Positions 1 to 6,682 of a DNA stretch of 7,205 nucleotides are shown here, in pieces. This DNA comes from Bacteroidales bacterium UBA3297 (GTDB lineage Bacteria > Bacteroidota > Bacteroidia > Bacteroidales > Paludibacteraceae). Below the pieces are notes generated by a model. That model was given only the letters and a program-made list of their open reading frames with translations, ran no database searches and had not been told where the DNA came from. The first letter of the stretch is position 1; each line of letters starts with the position of its first letter. The stretch spans positions 1-7,205 of the forward strand of contig DETD01000002.1 in the NCBI GenBank assembly GCA_002362105.1, given 5' to 3'. The position numbers and the translations under genes are program-made.

Positions 1-110
1 ACGGCACCTACAACGGCAAGAAGGTCCGCTCGGACGACTACTGGTACGAGATATATGTGCCAGAGCTCTACAAGTACTTCACCGGCCACTTCACGCTGAC
101 GAACAAGTAA
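1..110 (+). CDS. C-terminal end of a probable T9SS type B-sorted secreted protein (5' truncated)
   Basis: Only the last 35 codons and the TAA stop (108-110) are in the window; the reading frame begins at base 3. The tail starts GTYNGKKV, continues SDDYWYEIYVPELYKY and ends FTGHFTLTNK. The spacing of YNGK, DYWY and a closing GHFTL matches, from memory, the gliding-motility-associated C-terminal domain (type B sorting domain of the type IX secretion system). In that family the domain directs export across the outer membrane of Bacteroidota and attachment to or release from the surface. The functional part of the protein lies upstream, so its activity is unknown. Codon use is extreme: 32 of 35 codons end in G or C, unlike the AT-rich lipoprotein gene in this window. 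A hairpin terminator follows. The frame and stop are certain; the domain call is by motif only. Confidence 0.75.
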   Translation, partial: GTYNGKKVRSDDYWYEIYVPELYKYFTGHFTLTNK

Positions 111-117
111 ACACCTT

Positions 118-133
118 CCGCCCCACCGGGCGG
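118..133 (+). other. Short perfect GC hairpin just after the T9SS-cargo gene
   Basis: CCGCCC (118-123) and GGGCGG (128-133) form a perfect 6-bp stem around a CACC loop, 7 nt after the stop codon. No T-run follows, so alone it is not a classical intrinsic terminator. It may protect the mRNA 3' end or add to the larger hairpin that follows. Confidence 0.4.
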
Positions 134-143
134 CACAATACAC

Positions 144-195
144 CGGCGGGCACGGGGAAATGGGTAACGCCATTCTCCGCGCCCGCTGTCTTTAT
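144..195 (+). terminator. Probable intrinsic terminator of the left-edge gene
   Basis: A long imperfect hairpin. GCGGGC (146-151) pairs with GCCCGC (181-186). After an A/C mismatch (152/180), CGGGGAA (153-159) pairs with TTCTCCG (173-179) through one G.T wobble, and TGG (161-163) pairs with CCA (170-172). The loop is about 6 nt. A T-rich stretch, TGTCTTTAT, follows the stem. Position about 35 nt after the stop codon and orientation fit termination of the upstream + gene. The T-run is broken, so efficiency is uncertain. Confidence 0.6.
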
Positions 196-204
196 AGTAA
201 GCGA

Positions 205-229
205 TAGGTGGTAGTAGATTAGGTGGTAG
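205..229. repeat. Two-copy 10-bp direct repeat (TAGGTGGTAG)
   Basis: TAGGTGGTAG occurs at 205-214 and again at 220-229, separated by TAGAT (15-bp period). The core GGTGGTA recurs at 279-285. It lies in the convergent intergenic region, with no promoter in view that it would control. It could be a binding site pair or simple sequence drift. Confidence 0.5.
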
Positions 230-293
230 GGCATAGGGGACTCTGCTACTGCATATGACAACTCTTTCGACCTTTGTTGGTGGTATACGGGGG

Positions 294-320
294 ACGGGCA
301 GAAAAGCCTCTCTGGCCCGT
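294..320. other. Intergenic hairpin without T-run
   Basis: ACGGGC (294-299) pairs with GCCCGT (315-320). The stem continues as AGA (300-302) with TCT (311-313) after a one-base bulge at 314. Neither strand has a T-run after it. It lies beyond the prs terminator and could be a residual mRNA-end structure of either convergent transcript. The rest of 196-345 shows nothing else I can assign. Confidence 0.3.
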
Positions 321-336
321 ATTAGGGGCGCCACAC

Positions 337-379
337 AAAAAAGAATTGCCCCTAAGTCGTTTGGTAGACTTAGGGGCAA
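337..379 (-). terminator. Strong intrinsic terminator of prs
   Basis: A perfect 13-bp stem: TTGCCCCTAAGTC (346-358) and GACTTAGGGGCAA (367-379), with an 8-nt loop (359-366). Read on the minus strand it is followed by a U-rich tail, TTCTTTTTTG (345 down to 336), which is the classical arrangement. It starts 28 bp after the prs stop codon. On the + strand the flank (CTCATATTGATTTTTG) is less T-rich, so weak two-way action against the opposing transcript is possible. Confidence 0.9.
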
Positions 380-406
380 CTCATATTGATTTTTGTGTCT
401 ATATTA

Positions 407-1351
407 TCAGATGAGGTAGTTCTCACTAATAGAGAGGTCTTCGTAAACGCGACGGATGGTGTCGGCGAAGAGTGCGGCAACAGAGATAACGTGTGCCTTA
501 GAACAATTTTTGTGGAAAGGAATTGAATTGGTGAAGTAGATCTCCTGCAAGCTAGAATCTTCAACACGCTGGCTTGCTGGGTCGCTCATAACCGGGTGGG
601 TTACGATAGCGCGAACCGACTTGGCACCGGCGTTAGTCATCAGGTCTGCAGCCTTAGTAAGTGTACCTGCGGTGTCGACCATATCGTCGAGGATGATGAC
701 ATCGCGGCCTTTAACGTCACCAATAACAGTCATCTCACTGACAACATTGGCTTTTTCGCGGCTCTTGTGGCAAAGTACCATTGGGCAACCCAAGTACTTA
801 GCGTAAGAGTTGGCGCGCTTAGAACCGCCAACGTCTGGTGATGCTACAGTCAGGTTCTCAAGCTTCAAGTTGTTCTGAATGTAAGGCAGGAACACCGTAG
901 ATGAGTACAGGTGGTCTACCGGTACATTGAAGAAACCCTGAATCTGGTCTGCGTGCAAGTCCATTGTAATCAAACGGTCGATACCTGCTGTGCTCAACAT
1001 GTCGGCAACCAGCTTCGCGCCAATTGCAACACGTGGTTTGTCCTTGCGGTCCTGACGGGCCCAGCCGAAATAAGGAATTACTGCGAAAATCTTGTATGCT
1101 GATGCGCGCTTTGCAGCGTCAATCATCAACAACAGTTCCATAAGGTTGTCTGCATTAGGAAATGTAGACTGAACTAGGAATACATAACATCCGCGGATAG
1201 ACTCTTCGTAAGAAACTCCGAATTCGCCATCTGCAAATTTTTGTACTTTCAATTTGCCGAGTTCACAGCCGAGTGAGCTGCAAATTTCTTCAGCCAAGTA
1301 CTTTGTTGCTGTACCTGAAAATACCTTGAAAGGACGGTTACTTGCTGCCAT
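407..1351 (-). CDS. prs: Ribose-phosphate pyrophosphokinase (PRPP synthetase)
   Basis: Cytosolic enzyme that transfers the pyrophosphoryl group of ATP to ribose 5-phosphate, giving PRPP for purine, pyrimidine, NAD, histidine and tryptophan synthesis. The product is 314 aa, the usual size for class I bacterial enzymes. Family motifs occur in order: KFADGEFGV near 38-46, the ATP-binding YFGWARQDRK near 94-103, the Mg-binding DLHADQIQGFF at 131-141 (His133), the SPDVGG...KRA loop at 171-180, and the ribose-5-phosphate/PRPP loop VIILDDMVDTAGT at 218-230. The frame stays open 19 codons further upstream, to an ATG at 1408, but those residues (MKKGKKSINF...) are not family-like and that codon overlaps the predicted -33 box, so the ATG at 1351 is chosen. 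It has its own promoter and terminator and appears to be monocistronic, divergent from mutS2. Confidence 0.97.
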   Translation of the reverse strand: MAASNRPFKVFSGTATKYLAEEICSSLGCELGKLKVQKFADGEFGVSYEESIRGCYVFLVQSTFPNADNLMELLLMIDAAKRASAYKIFAVIPYFGWARQDRKDKPRVAIGAKLVADMLSTAGIDRLITMDLHADQIQGFFNVPVDHLYSSTVFLPYIQNNLKLENLTVASPDVGGSKRANSYAKYLGCPMVLCHKSREKANVVSEMTVIGDVKGRDVIILDDMVDTAGTLTKAADLMTNAGAKSVRAIVTHPVMSDPASQRVEDSSLQEIYFTNSIPFHKNCSKAHVISVAALFADTIRRVYEDLSISENYLI

Positions 1352-1377
1352 TTTGTTGTTAGTAATTAAATTCGGTG

Positions 1378-1409
1378 CAAAATTAATACTTTTTTTGCCT
1401 TTTTTCAAT
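1378..1409 (-). promoter_or_regulatory. prs promoter (Bacteroidota type)
   Basis: On the minus strand, TAATTTTG (1385-1378) is a perfect TAnnTTTG -7 box. ATTG (1409-1406) lies 20 bp upstream, one base off the TTTG -33 consensus. Transcription would begin near 1371, leaving a leader of about 20 nt before the ATG at 1351. No Shine-Dalgarno sequence is seen, as is usual in this phylum. Confidence 0.7.
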
Positions 1410-1437
1410 CTATGTTTAACAAATATCTTTTTCCCTT

Positions 1438-1468
1438 TTTCGCTACCTTTGCCTTCAATTTATTTTTG
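1438..1468 (+). promoter_or_regulatory. mutS2 promoter (Bacteroidota type)
   Basis: TATTTTTG (1461-1468) fits TAnnTTTG exactly. The best -33 match is TTTC (1438-1441), 19 bp upstream and one base off consensus. The start point would be near 1475, leaving only about 10 nt before the mutS2 ATG at 1485. It sits back to back with the prs promoter in a T-rich 133-bp intergenic region. Confidence 0.55.
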
Positions 1469-1484
1469 ACGCTTTTTTACGTAT

Positions 1485-3959
1485 ATGGTTTTTCCGGAAA
1501 ATATAGAAGTAAAACTCGGGTTCGATAAAATCCGCTCGTTGGTTAAGGGTAACTGCCTGTCTCCGTTGGGGATTGGACGGGTCGACGATATGGCTTTTTC
1601 TGCCGATTTCGATCTGGTCTGCTGTCTGGTAAACCAGACCAACGAGTTTGTACGTATCTTGCAGGAAGAGGACGACTTCCCTGTAGACTACTATTTCGAC
1701 CTTCGCCAACCCCTGCACCGTATTGGGGTGGTGGGGACTTTTCTGGAAGAAAAAGAACTGTGGGACCTGCGGCGCACTATGGATACTATTGGTCAGGTGG
1801 TTGCCTTCTTCAACCGTAAGGAGGTTGCTGACTACCCTTACCTGAAAGAACTGGCTACCGATGTGTTTACTTTTCCCGACTTGTTGCGCCTGATTGACCA
1901 TGTGGTCGATCCGCTGGGACGCATCAAGGACAGCGCTTCGCCTAAATTAGCAGAAATCAGGGCTAGCATTGCTGTGGCCGAGAGCAGCATCTCGCGCAGT
2001 TTGAACGCCATCTTGCGCCAGGCCAAGTCTGAAGGCATCATCGACAGCGATGTTTCTCCGTCTATCAGAGACGGCCGTCTGGTTATTCCGGTTCCGCCTG
2101 CCAACAAACGCCGTATACGTGGTATTGTACACGACGAGAGCTCGACCGGTAAAACGGTCTTTATCGAGCCCGAGGCCGTGGTGGAGGCCAATAACCGCAT
2201 CCGCGAATTGCAGGCTGACGAGAAACGCGAAATTATCCGGATTCTTACCGACATGACGAACCAGATTCGTCCACGGGTGCCTGAAATTGAGTTCTCTCTG
2301 GATTTTTTGGCCGAGGTCGACTTCATTAGGGCCAAGGCGCGTTTCGCTACCGAAACCAACTCGGTGCTGCCGCAAATTTCAGATACGTCTGAATTGGAGT
2401 GGTTCAACGCTGTACACCCGCTGTTGTTCCTTTCGCATCAGCGGCAGGGTAAGTCGGTGGTGCCGCTCAATATAAAGCTAGATGCGAAAGACCGCATTCT
2501 GCTGATTTCGGGTCCGAACGCGGGCGGTAAGTCTGTCTGCCTGAAGACGGTCGGACTTCTTACCTATATGTTCCAGTGCGGATTGCTGGTGCCGATGAAC
2601 GACAACAGCCACATGGGTATCTTCAACGACCTGTTTATTGATATTGGCGACGAGCAGAGTATAGAGAACGATTTAAGTACCTATAGCTCGCACTTGTCGA
2701 ATATGAAGTGTGTGGTGCGCAACTGTAACGACCGTTCGCTGATTCTTATCGACGAGTTTGGTAGTGGCACAGAACCGCAGATTGGCGGCGCTTTGGCGGT
2801 GGCGCTCCTGCACCATTTTAACGACCAACGCTCGTTGGGTGTTATTACCACGCACTATAACAGCCTGAAAAACTTCGCAACCGATACCGAGGGAATTGTT
2901 AATGGCGCTATGCTTTATGACCGGCATCTGATGCAACCCCTCTTCAAATTGGAAATCGGCAATCCGGGTAGCTCTTTCGCTGTCGATATCGCGCGGAAAA
3001 TCGGTTTGCCCGAGTCTATCATCCGTGAGGCGGAAGAGATTGTGGGTTCCGACTATGTGAATATGGACAAATATCTGCAAGACATTGTCCGTGACAAGCG
3101 GTACTGGGAAAACAAACGCCAGAATATTCGTATTAAGTCGAAACACATTGAAGAGGTCGAGGCCCGCTATGCCGCCGAACTCGAGGAACTGTCGGAACAG
3201 CGGAAGTCGCTCATTAAACAGAGTAAGGAGGAGGCGAAGCTCATCCTCTCGCAGGCTAATGCGGTAATTGAGAATACGGTCCGCCAAATTAAGGAGGCAC
3301 AGGCCGAAAAGGAAAAGACGCGCGAGGTCCGCAAACAGGTGGAAGAGTTCAAATCGCAACTCGGTGCGGAAGAAAGTGCTGCTATCGACCGGAAAATTGC
3401 CAAACTCCGCGAACGTGAGGAACGCAAGAAACTGCGTAAAGAACAGCAGGGCGCTGCCCCTGCGGCTACGGTCGCCAAACCTGAAGTCAAGACGGTTGCT
3501 GTTGGCGACAGTGTACGCGTCAAGGGTCAGCAGAAGGCGGGCGTGTTGCTCGCTCTAAACGGTAATAACGCTTTGGTACAGTATGGACTGATGAAGATGA
3601 ATGTTAAGGCCGACGCTTTGGAAGTGGTCTCGAACAGCCAGATAAAACGCGAAAACCGTCAGATGCAGTCTATGCAGCGTAGTAATGTGGCCGACCGAAT
3701 GCGGCAGAAATCACTGAATTTCAAACGTGAGATTGACTTGCGCGGTATGCGTGGCGACGAGGCACTGGCGGCCGTGCAACTCTTTATCGACGATGCTCTG
3801 ATGGTGGGTGTTAGCGAAGTGCGCATTCTGCATGGCACGGGTACCGGCATCTTGCGACAACTTATACGCGACTACCTGGCTACTGTGCCTGGCGTCGAAC
3901 ACTTCCACGACGAGCATGTGCAGCTTGGCGGTGCGGGAATTACGGTGGTGGAATTTTAA
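1485..3959 (+). CDS. mutS2: MutS2 family ATPase/endonuclease with C-terminal Smr domain
   Basis: The 824-aa product has the full MutS2 layout and lacks the mismatch-recognition domains of MutS. Residues about 1-310 are the helical core/clamp region. The ATPase follows: Walker A GPNAGGKS at 343-350, the MutS signature region DLSTYSSHLSNM near 396-407, Walker B LILIDEFGSGTEP near 419-431, and a TTHY switch at 455-458. A long charged coiled coil spans about 535-655. An Ala/Pro linker and a small beta domain (GDSVRVKGQQKAGVL...) cover about 656-715. The Smr nuclease domain is about 748-824, with DLRG at 751-754, HGTGTG at 783-788 and a GGAGITVVEF end. Known family roles are suppression of recombination through branched-DNA cleavage and, in Bacillus, splitting of collided ribosomes; which applies here cannot be read from sequence. 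No key motif is missing. It is first in a unit with the transporter gene. Confidence 0.96.
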   Translation: MVFPENIEVKLGFDKIRSLVKGNCLSPLGIGRVDDMAFSADFDLVCCLVNQTNEFVRILQEEDDFPVDYYFDLRQPLHRIGVVGTFLEEKELWDLRRTMDTIGQVVAFFNRKEVADYPYLKELATDVFTFPDLLRLIDHVVDPLGRIKDSASPKLAEIRASIAVAESSISRSLNAILRQAKSEGIIDSDVSPSIRDGRLVIPVPPANKRRIRGIVHDESSTGKTVFIEPEAVVEANNRIRELQADEKREIIRILTDMTNQIRPRVPEIEFSLDFLAEVDFIRAKARFATETNSVLPQISDTSELEWFNAVHPLLFLSHQRQGKSVVPLNIKLDAKDRILLISGPNAGGKSVCLKTVGLLTYMFQCGLLVPMNDNSHMGIFNDLFIDIGDEQSIENDLSTYSSHLSNMKCVVRNCNDRSLILIDEFGSGTEPQIGGALAVALLHHFNDQRSLGVITTHYNSLKNFATDTEGIVNGAMLYDRHLMQPLFKLEIGNPGSSFAVDIARKIGLPESIIREAEEIVGSDYVNMDKYLQDIVRDKRYWENKRQNIRIKSKHIEEVEARYAAELEELSEQRKSLIKQSKEEAKLILSQANAVIENTVRQIKEAQAEKEKTREVRKQVEEFKSQLGAEESAAIDRKIAKLREREERKKLRKEQQGAAPAATVAKPEVKTVAVGDSVRVKGQQKAGVLLALNGNNALVQYGLMKMNVKADALEVVSNSQIKRENRQMQSMQRSNVADRMRQKSLNFKREIDLRGMRGDEALAAVQLFIDDALMVGVSEVRILHGTGTGILRQLIRDYLATVPGVEHFHDEHVQLGGAGITVVEF

Positions 3960-4841
3960 ATGGGTATGAATAATAAGGTTAAAGGCTACCTGCTGGGGGC
4001 TGTGGGCGGTGCCGCCTACGGATTGAACCCTTTGTTTGCCGTCCCGCTTTACGGGTCGGGTATGGATGCCTCTTCGGTGGTCTTCTACCGTTACCTCACG
4101 GCCGTCGTTTTGGTGGGCTTGCTTGCCAAGCTCACGGGCCATAGCCTGAAAATTGAGCGCAAGGCGGTGTTGGTGGCTTTCTTCCTCGGCATTATGGTGG
4201 TGGGGTCTTCGCTTGCCTTGTTTCACAGTTATAACTATATGGATGTGGGTATTGCTTCCACTATTCTTTATGTCTATCCGGTTATGGTTGCCGCAATTCT
4301 GGCTTTGTTCTACAACGAACGGTTAAGTGTGCGGACTGGCTTTTGTATCTTTCTGGCTATGCTGGGTATTGCTGTGCTCTATGTCGACGAAGACGGAGCG
4401 AGGTTAGATGCGCTTGGAACCGTCTTGGCTTTGCTCTCAGCTCTGACCTATGCCATTTATATGGTGTGTATTAACAAAAGCCGTTTGCGCAAGGTGCCTA
4501 TGCCGGTGGTTACTTTCTACATTCTTTTGTCCGGTTTGGTGGTTTATGTCCCGCTTTGTATAGGTGGTTTCAGACTTTCTCCGCTTACAAGCGTATGGCA
4601 GGTCGTGCTTATTTTCTGTATTGCGTTGTTCCCGACTGTTGTTTCGTTCGTGTGTACGGCCACAGCGGTCTTGAAAATCGGTTCTACTCCGGCTTCTATT
4701 TTGGGTTCTTTAGAACCCGCTACGGCTGTCGTTATTGGCATATTGGTGTTTGACGAAAAAGTAACCCTTCGCACTTTTATAGGTATGCTGTTGGTGTTTG
4801 TAGCGGTTATGGTAATTATCCTTAAAAAGGAAAATAAGTAA
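3960..4841 (+). CDS. EamA/DMT-superfamily inner-membrane transporter
   Basis: The 293-aa hydrophobic protein has about ten predicted membrane segments: near residues 8-30, 36-57, 68-90, 95-117, 124-142, 150-170, 179-202, 210-233, 239-264 and 268-288. They form two five-helix EamA halves. Family hallmarks are the aromatic-Arg in YRYLTAV (43-49), the YPVMVAAILALFYNER loop (106-121) and, in the second half, GSTPASILGSLEPATAVVIG (241-260) followed by FDEKVT. Members export or import small metabolites such as amino acids, sugars and nucleotides; nothing here fixes the substrate. The ATG directly follows the mutS2 stop (TAAATG), suggesting co-transcription and translation by re-initiation. A second ATG at 3966 is an alternative start. 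No terminator is visible after the gene. Confidence 0.9.
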   Translation: MGMNNKVKGYLLGAVGGAAYGLNPLFAVPLYGSGMDASSVVFYRYLTAVVLVGLLAKLTGHSLKIERKAVLVAFFLGIMVVGSSLALFHSYNYMDVGIASTILYVYPVMVAAILALFYNERLSVRTGFCIFLAMLGIAVLYVDEDGARLDALGTVLALLSALTYAIYMVCINKSRLRKVPMPVVTFYILLSGLVVYVPLCIGGFRLSPLTSVWQVVLIFCIALFPTVVSFVCTATAVLKIGSTPASILGSLEPATAVVIGILVFDEKVTLRTFIGMLLVFVAVMVIILKKENK

Positions 4842-4861
4842 GGTTATCTCGAATATTTCTG

Positions 4862-4869
4862 TATATTTG
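4862..4869 (+). promoter_or_regulatory. Probable -7 promoter element for the lipoprotein gene
   Basis: TATATTTG (4862-4869) matches TAnnTTTG exactly and lies 21 bp after the transporter stop. No good TTTG is found 19-21 bp upstream, so the -33 half is weak. A start near 4876 would give a leader of about 55 nt. A perfect 6-bp inverted repeat (4865-4881) overlaps it. Confidence 0.5.
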
Positions 4870-4881
4870 TTGCAGACAAAT
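4865..4881. repeat. Inverted repeat overlapping the -7 box (operator or hairpin candidate)
   Basis: ATTTGT (4865-4870) and ACAAAT (4876-4881) are exact inverted copies around TGCAG. The left arm covers half of the TATATTTG element and the right arm the likely transcription start. This placement suits a repressor site, but a 6-bp arm in AT-rich DNA may arise by chance. Confidence 0.35.
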
Positions 4882-4931
4882 TAGAAAAACATCCTAGTTT
4901 GAATCTCCCTTTGACGAAAAACATACTGATT

Positions 4932-6665
4932 ATGAATAAAACTCTATTTGCAGGTTCAATTGCATGTACTTTGTGGATGGCTTCTTGCCAGTCTCCACAA
5001 ACTGCTGAAGTTCCACTTACAGACTGCCCACATTTCAATGCGCGTGGCTGGGTTACCGGTGTTGATGGAAAACCTTTAGAGGGAGCTAAAATAACAGCTC
5101 CCGATACGGTAGTGTATACCGATTCACGTGGTTTCTATAGTTTGACTTCTAAATCAGCTACAGACCGATACCTTCTCAAAATAGAAAAAGATGGTTACTT
5201 CTATCATATCTGTTCCAGGTTCTTGGCAGATACTGCAACCTACATAGTGTCGATGGTGCCGAAGAAAAGCACCTCTTTTAGTTCAATCACTACTTTTGAT
5301 TCCGATAGGGGAACTGATTTGGAAGTAGATGGTGCAACTATCTCCATCCCTGCTAATGCTTTGATGTTGCCCGATTCCAGCGCATATAATGGTAAGGTTA
5401 ATCTTTCTGTAGTTTATTTAAATCCCGATAATCCTCGTTTTGATGAATTGATTCCGGGGGGCGATTTGTCTGCCACTATGGTGAACGGTGATACGGCCAG
5501 TTTGGTGTCTTATGGTATGGTTCGTGTGGAAATGGAAAGCGAAAACGGAGAGAAACTCCAGTTGAAAACTGGCTCCAAGGCAAATTTAAAATTTCCTGTC
5601 TCTTCATTCCAAAAAAGCAATCCCCACGACACCATTCCGTTGTGGTGGTTCGATGAAAATGTGGGACTGTGGAGGGAAGAAGGCCTGACTCTTAATAAAG
5701 GAGACTATTATGAAGGCTATGTGAGTCATTTTACTTGGTGGAACTGTGACCATTATTTTAAGAATGGAGCAAGAGTAAGACTCTATTTCCTCGATGAAAA
5801 AGGTGAGTCACTTGATTGTTTTTATCGCATTGATTTCGGGAAAGACGATAGAATACTGGGCCTTTCTAAATCTATTAGTGTTCCTGCCAATAGAGAAATG
5901 AAAGTTCGTGTAAATACTGGTGCCGATTTGTATAGCGATGTTTGTGCTGTTATTCCTCCTCTGAAAAAGGACGAACGCAGAGTTGTTTATGTTAGGACCT
6001 CTTTACGCAAAGTGAATGTGAAATTGGTAGATGAAAAAGGCGTTCAGCTGATGTACGAACCGATCTTTCTCGATGATAAGACGTCGTATTGGAAAGTTGA
6101 TGCTAATTGTGGTTATCTCATCTATTTGCAGAAGGGGAAGTCTGTCTCAATCAAAGTCCCCCGCTTCTCAATTAGTAAGGAGTTGAGCTCGGATATGGTT
6201 GACAATAGCGGTGTTTATGAGATTGTTTGTAAGAAGACGGGCACAGAGACGCATAAAACTGCTAACATTAAGTCTGGTTCGAAAAATGAATCTCAGCCTG
6301 CTGTGATTTTGAATGACGTTAAACCTTTCATAGATGAAGCCGAGGATAATACCATTTATGACAAAGTTGAAGTTGCGGCGTCCTATCCTGGCGGATTAAG
6401 TGCGTTATCGACTGCTCTGTCATCCCGTTTGGTCTATCCTAAAGAAGCAATGCTAAGAGGCGAAGATGGAACTGTGATTGTAGAATTTGTTGTGGAGAAG
6501 GATGGAACGTTGACAAATTTCAATATATTCCGTCATGCTTCTGCTTCATTAGATAGCGAAGCCTTGCGTGTTGTACAGACATTAAAATTTATGCCCGCAA
6601 TAAAAGGAGAGAAAGTGGTGAGGTCTAAATATAGATTGCCAGTTTCTTTTAAATTATCTAGATAA
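4932..6665 (+). CDS. Predicted lipoprotein with carboxypeptidase-regulatory-like and TonB C-terminal-like domains
   Basis: No specific gene name is recognised. The 577-aa product starts MNKTLFAGSIACTLWMASC, a short lipoprotein signal with the lipid-bearing Cys at 19 (lipobox MASC). This supports the ATG at 4932 over an in-frame TTG at 4899. Residues about 38-100 (GWVTGVDGKPLEGAKI, TDSRGFYSL, KDGYF) look like a carboxypeptidase-regulatory-like beta-sandwich. Residues about 115-275 form a conserved-looking beta-rich region: ISIPANAL, IPGGDLSA, YGMVRVE, LWWFDENVGLWREEG and HFTWWNCD. Residues about 484-577 resemble the TonB C-terminal domain: YPGGLSAL, VYPKEAMLRGEDGTVIVEFVVEKDGTL, SLDSEALRVVQTLKFMPAIKGEKV and a final LPVSFKL. 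There is no transmembrane anchor, proline-rich linker or visible enzyme motif. Likely location is the periplasmic or outer face of a membrane. Codons are AT-rich in the third position (24 of the first 30). Function is unknown; a role in envelope contact or signalling is inference. Confidence 0.85.
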   Translation: MNKTLFAGSIACTLWMASCQSPQTAEVPLTDCPHFNARGWVTGVDGKPLEGAKITAPDTVVYTDSRGFYSLTSKSATDRYLLKIEKDGYFYHICSRFLADTATYIVSMVPKKSTSFSSITTFDSDRGTDLEVDGATISIPANALMLPDSSAYNGKVNLSVVYLNPDNPRFDELIPGGDLSATMVNGDTASLVSYGMVRVEMESENGEKLQLKTGSKANLKFPVSSFQKSNPHDTIPLWWFDENVGLWREEGLTLNKGDYYEGYVSHFTWWNCDHYFKNGARVRLYFLDEKGESLDCFYRIDFGKDDRILGLSKSISVPANREMKVRVNTGADLYSDVCAVIPPLKKDERRVVYVRTSLRKVNVKLVDEKGVQLMYEPIFLDDKTSYWKVDANCGYLIYLQKGKSVSIKVPRFSISKELSSDMVDNSGVYEIVCKKTGTETHKTANIKSGSKNESQPAVILNDVKPFIDEAEDNTIYDKVEVAASYPGGLSALSTALSSRLVYPKEAMLRGEDGTVIVEFVVEKDGTLTNFNIFRHASASLDSEALRVVQTLKFMPAIKGEKVVRSKYRLPVSFKLSR

Positions 6666-6682
6666 CGATAATCTGTCCACTT

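Noticed and set aside
68..379. Open frame of 103 codons on the minus strand in the left intergenic region
   Set aside because: It covers the terminator of prs, the terminator of the left gene and that gene's coding end in antisense; the Pro/Arg-rich product looks like a by-product of GC-rich hairpins.
1352..1408. N-terminal extension of prs (19 extra residues from an ATG at 1408)
   Set aside because: The extension is not family-like, would overlap the promoter boxes, and the ATG at 1351 gives the normal 314-aa protein.
1455..2407. Several minus-strand open frames inside mutS2 (1455-1901, 1838-2407, 1947-2375)
   Set aside because: They overlap each other and an unambiguous full-length mutS2; no recognisable domains.
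2673..3523. Minus-strand open frames opposite the mutS2 coiled-coil region (2673-3359, 3167-3523)
   Set aside because: Their Leu/Phe- and Ser/Arg-rich products are the antisense reading of the Glu/Lys/Arg-rich coiled coil.
4899..4931. Upstream TTG start for the lipoprotein gene
   Set aside because: It would place 11 residues before the Met-Asn-Lys signal peptide; the ATG at 4932 gives a standard short lipoprotein signal.
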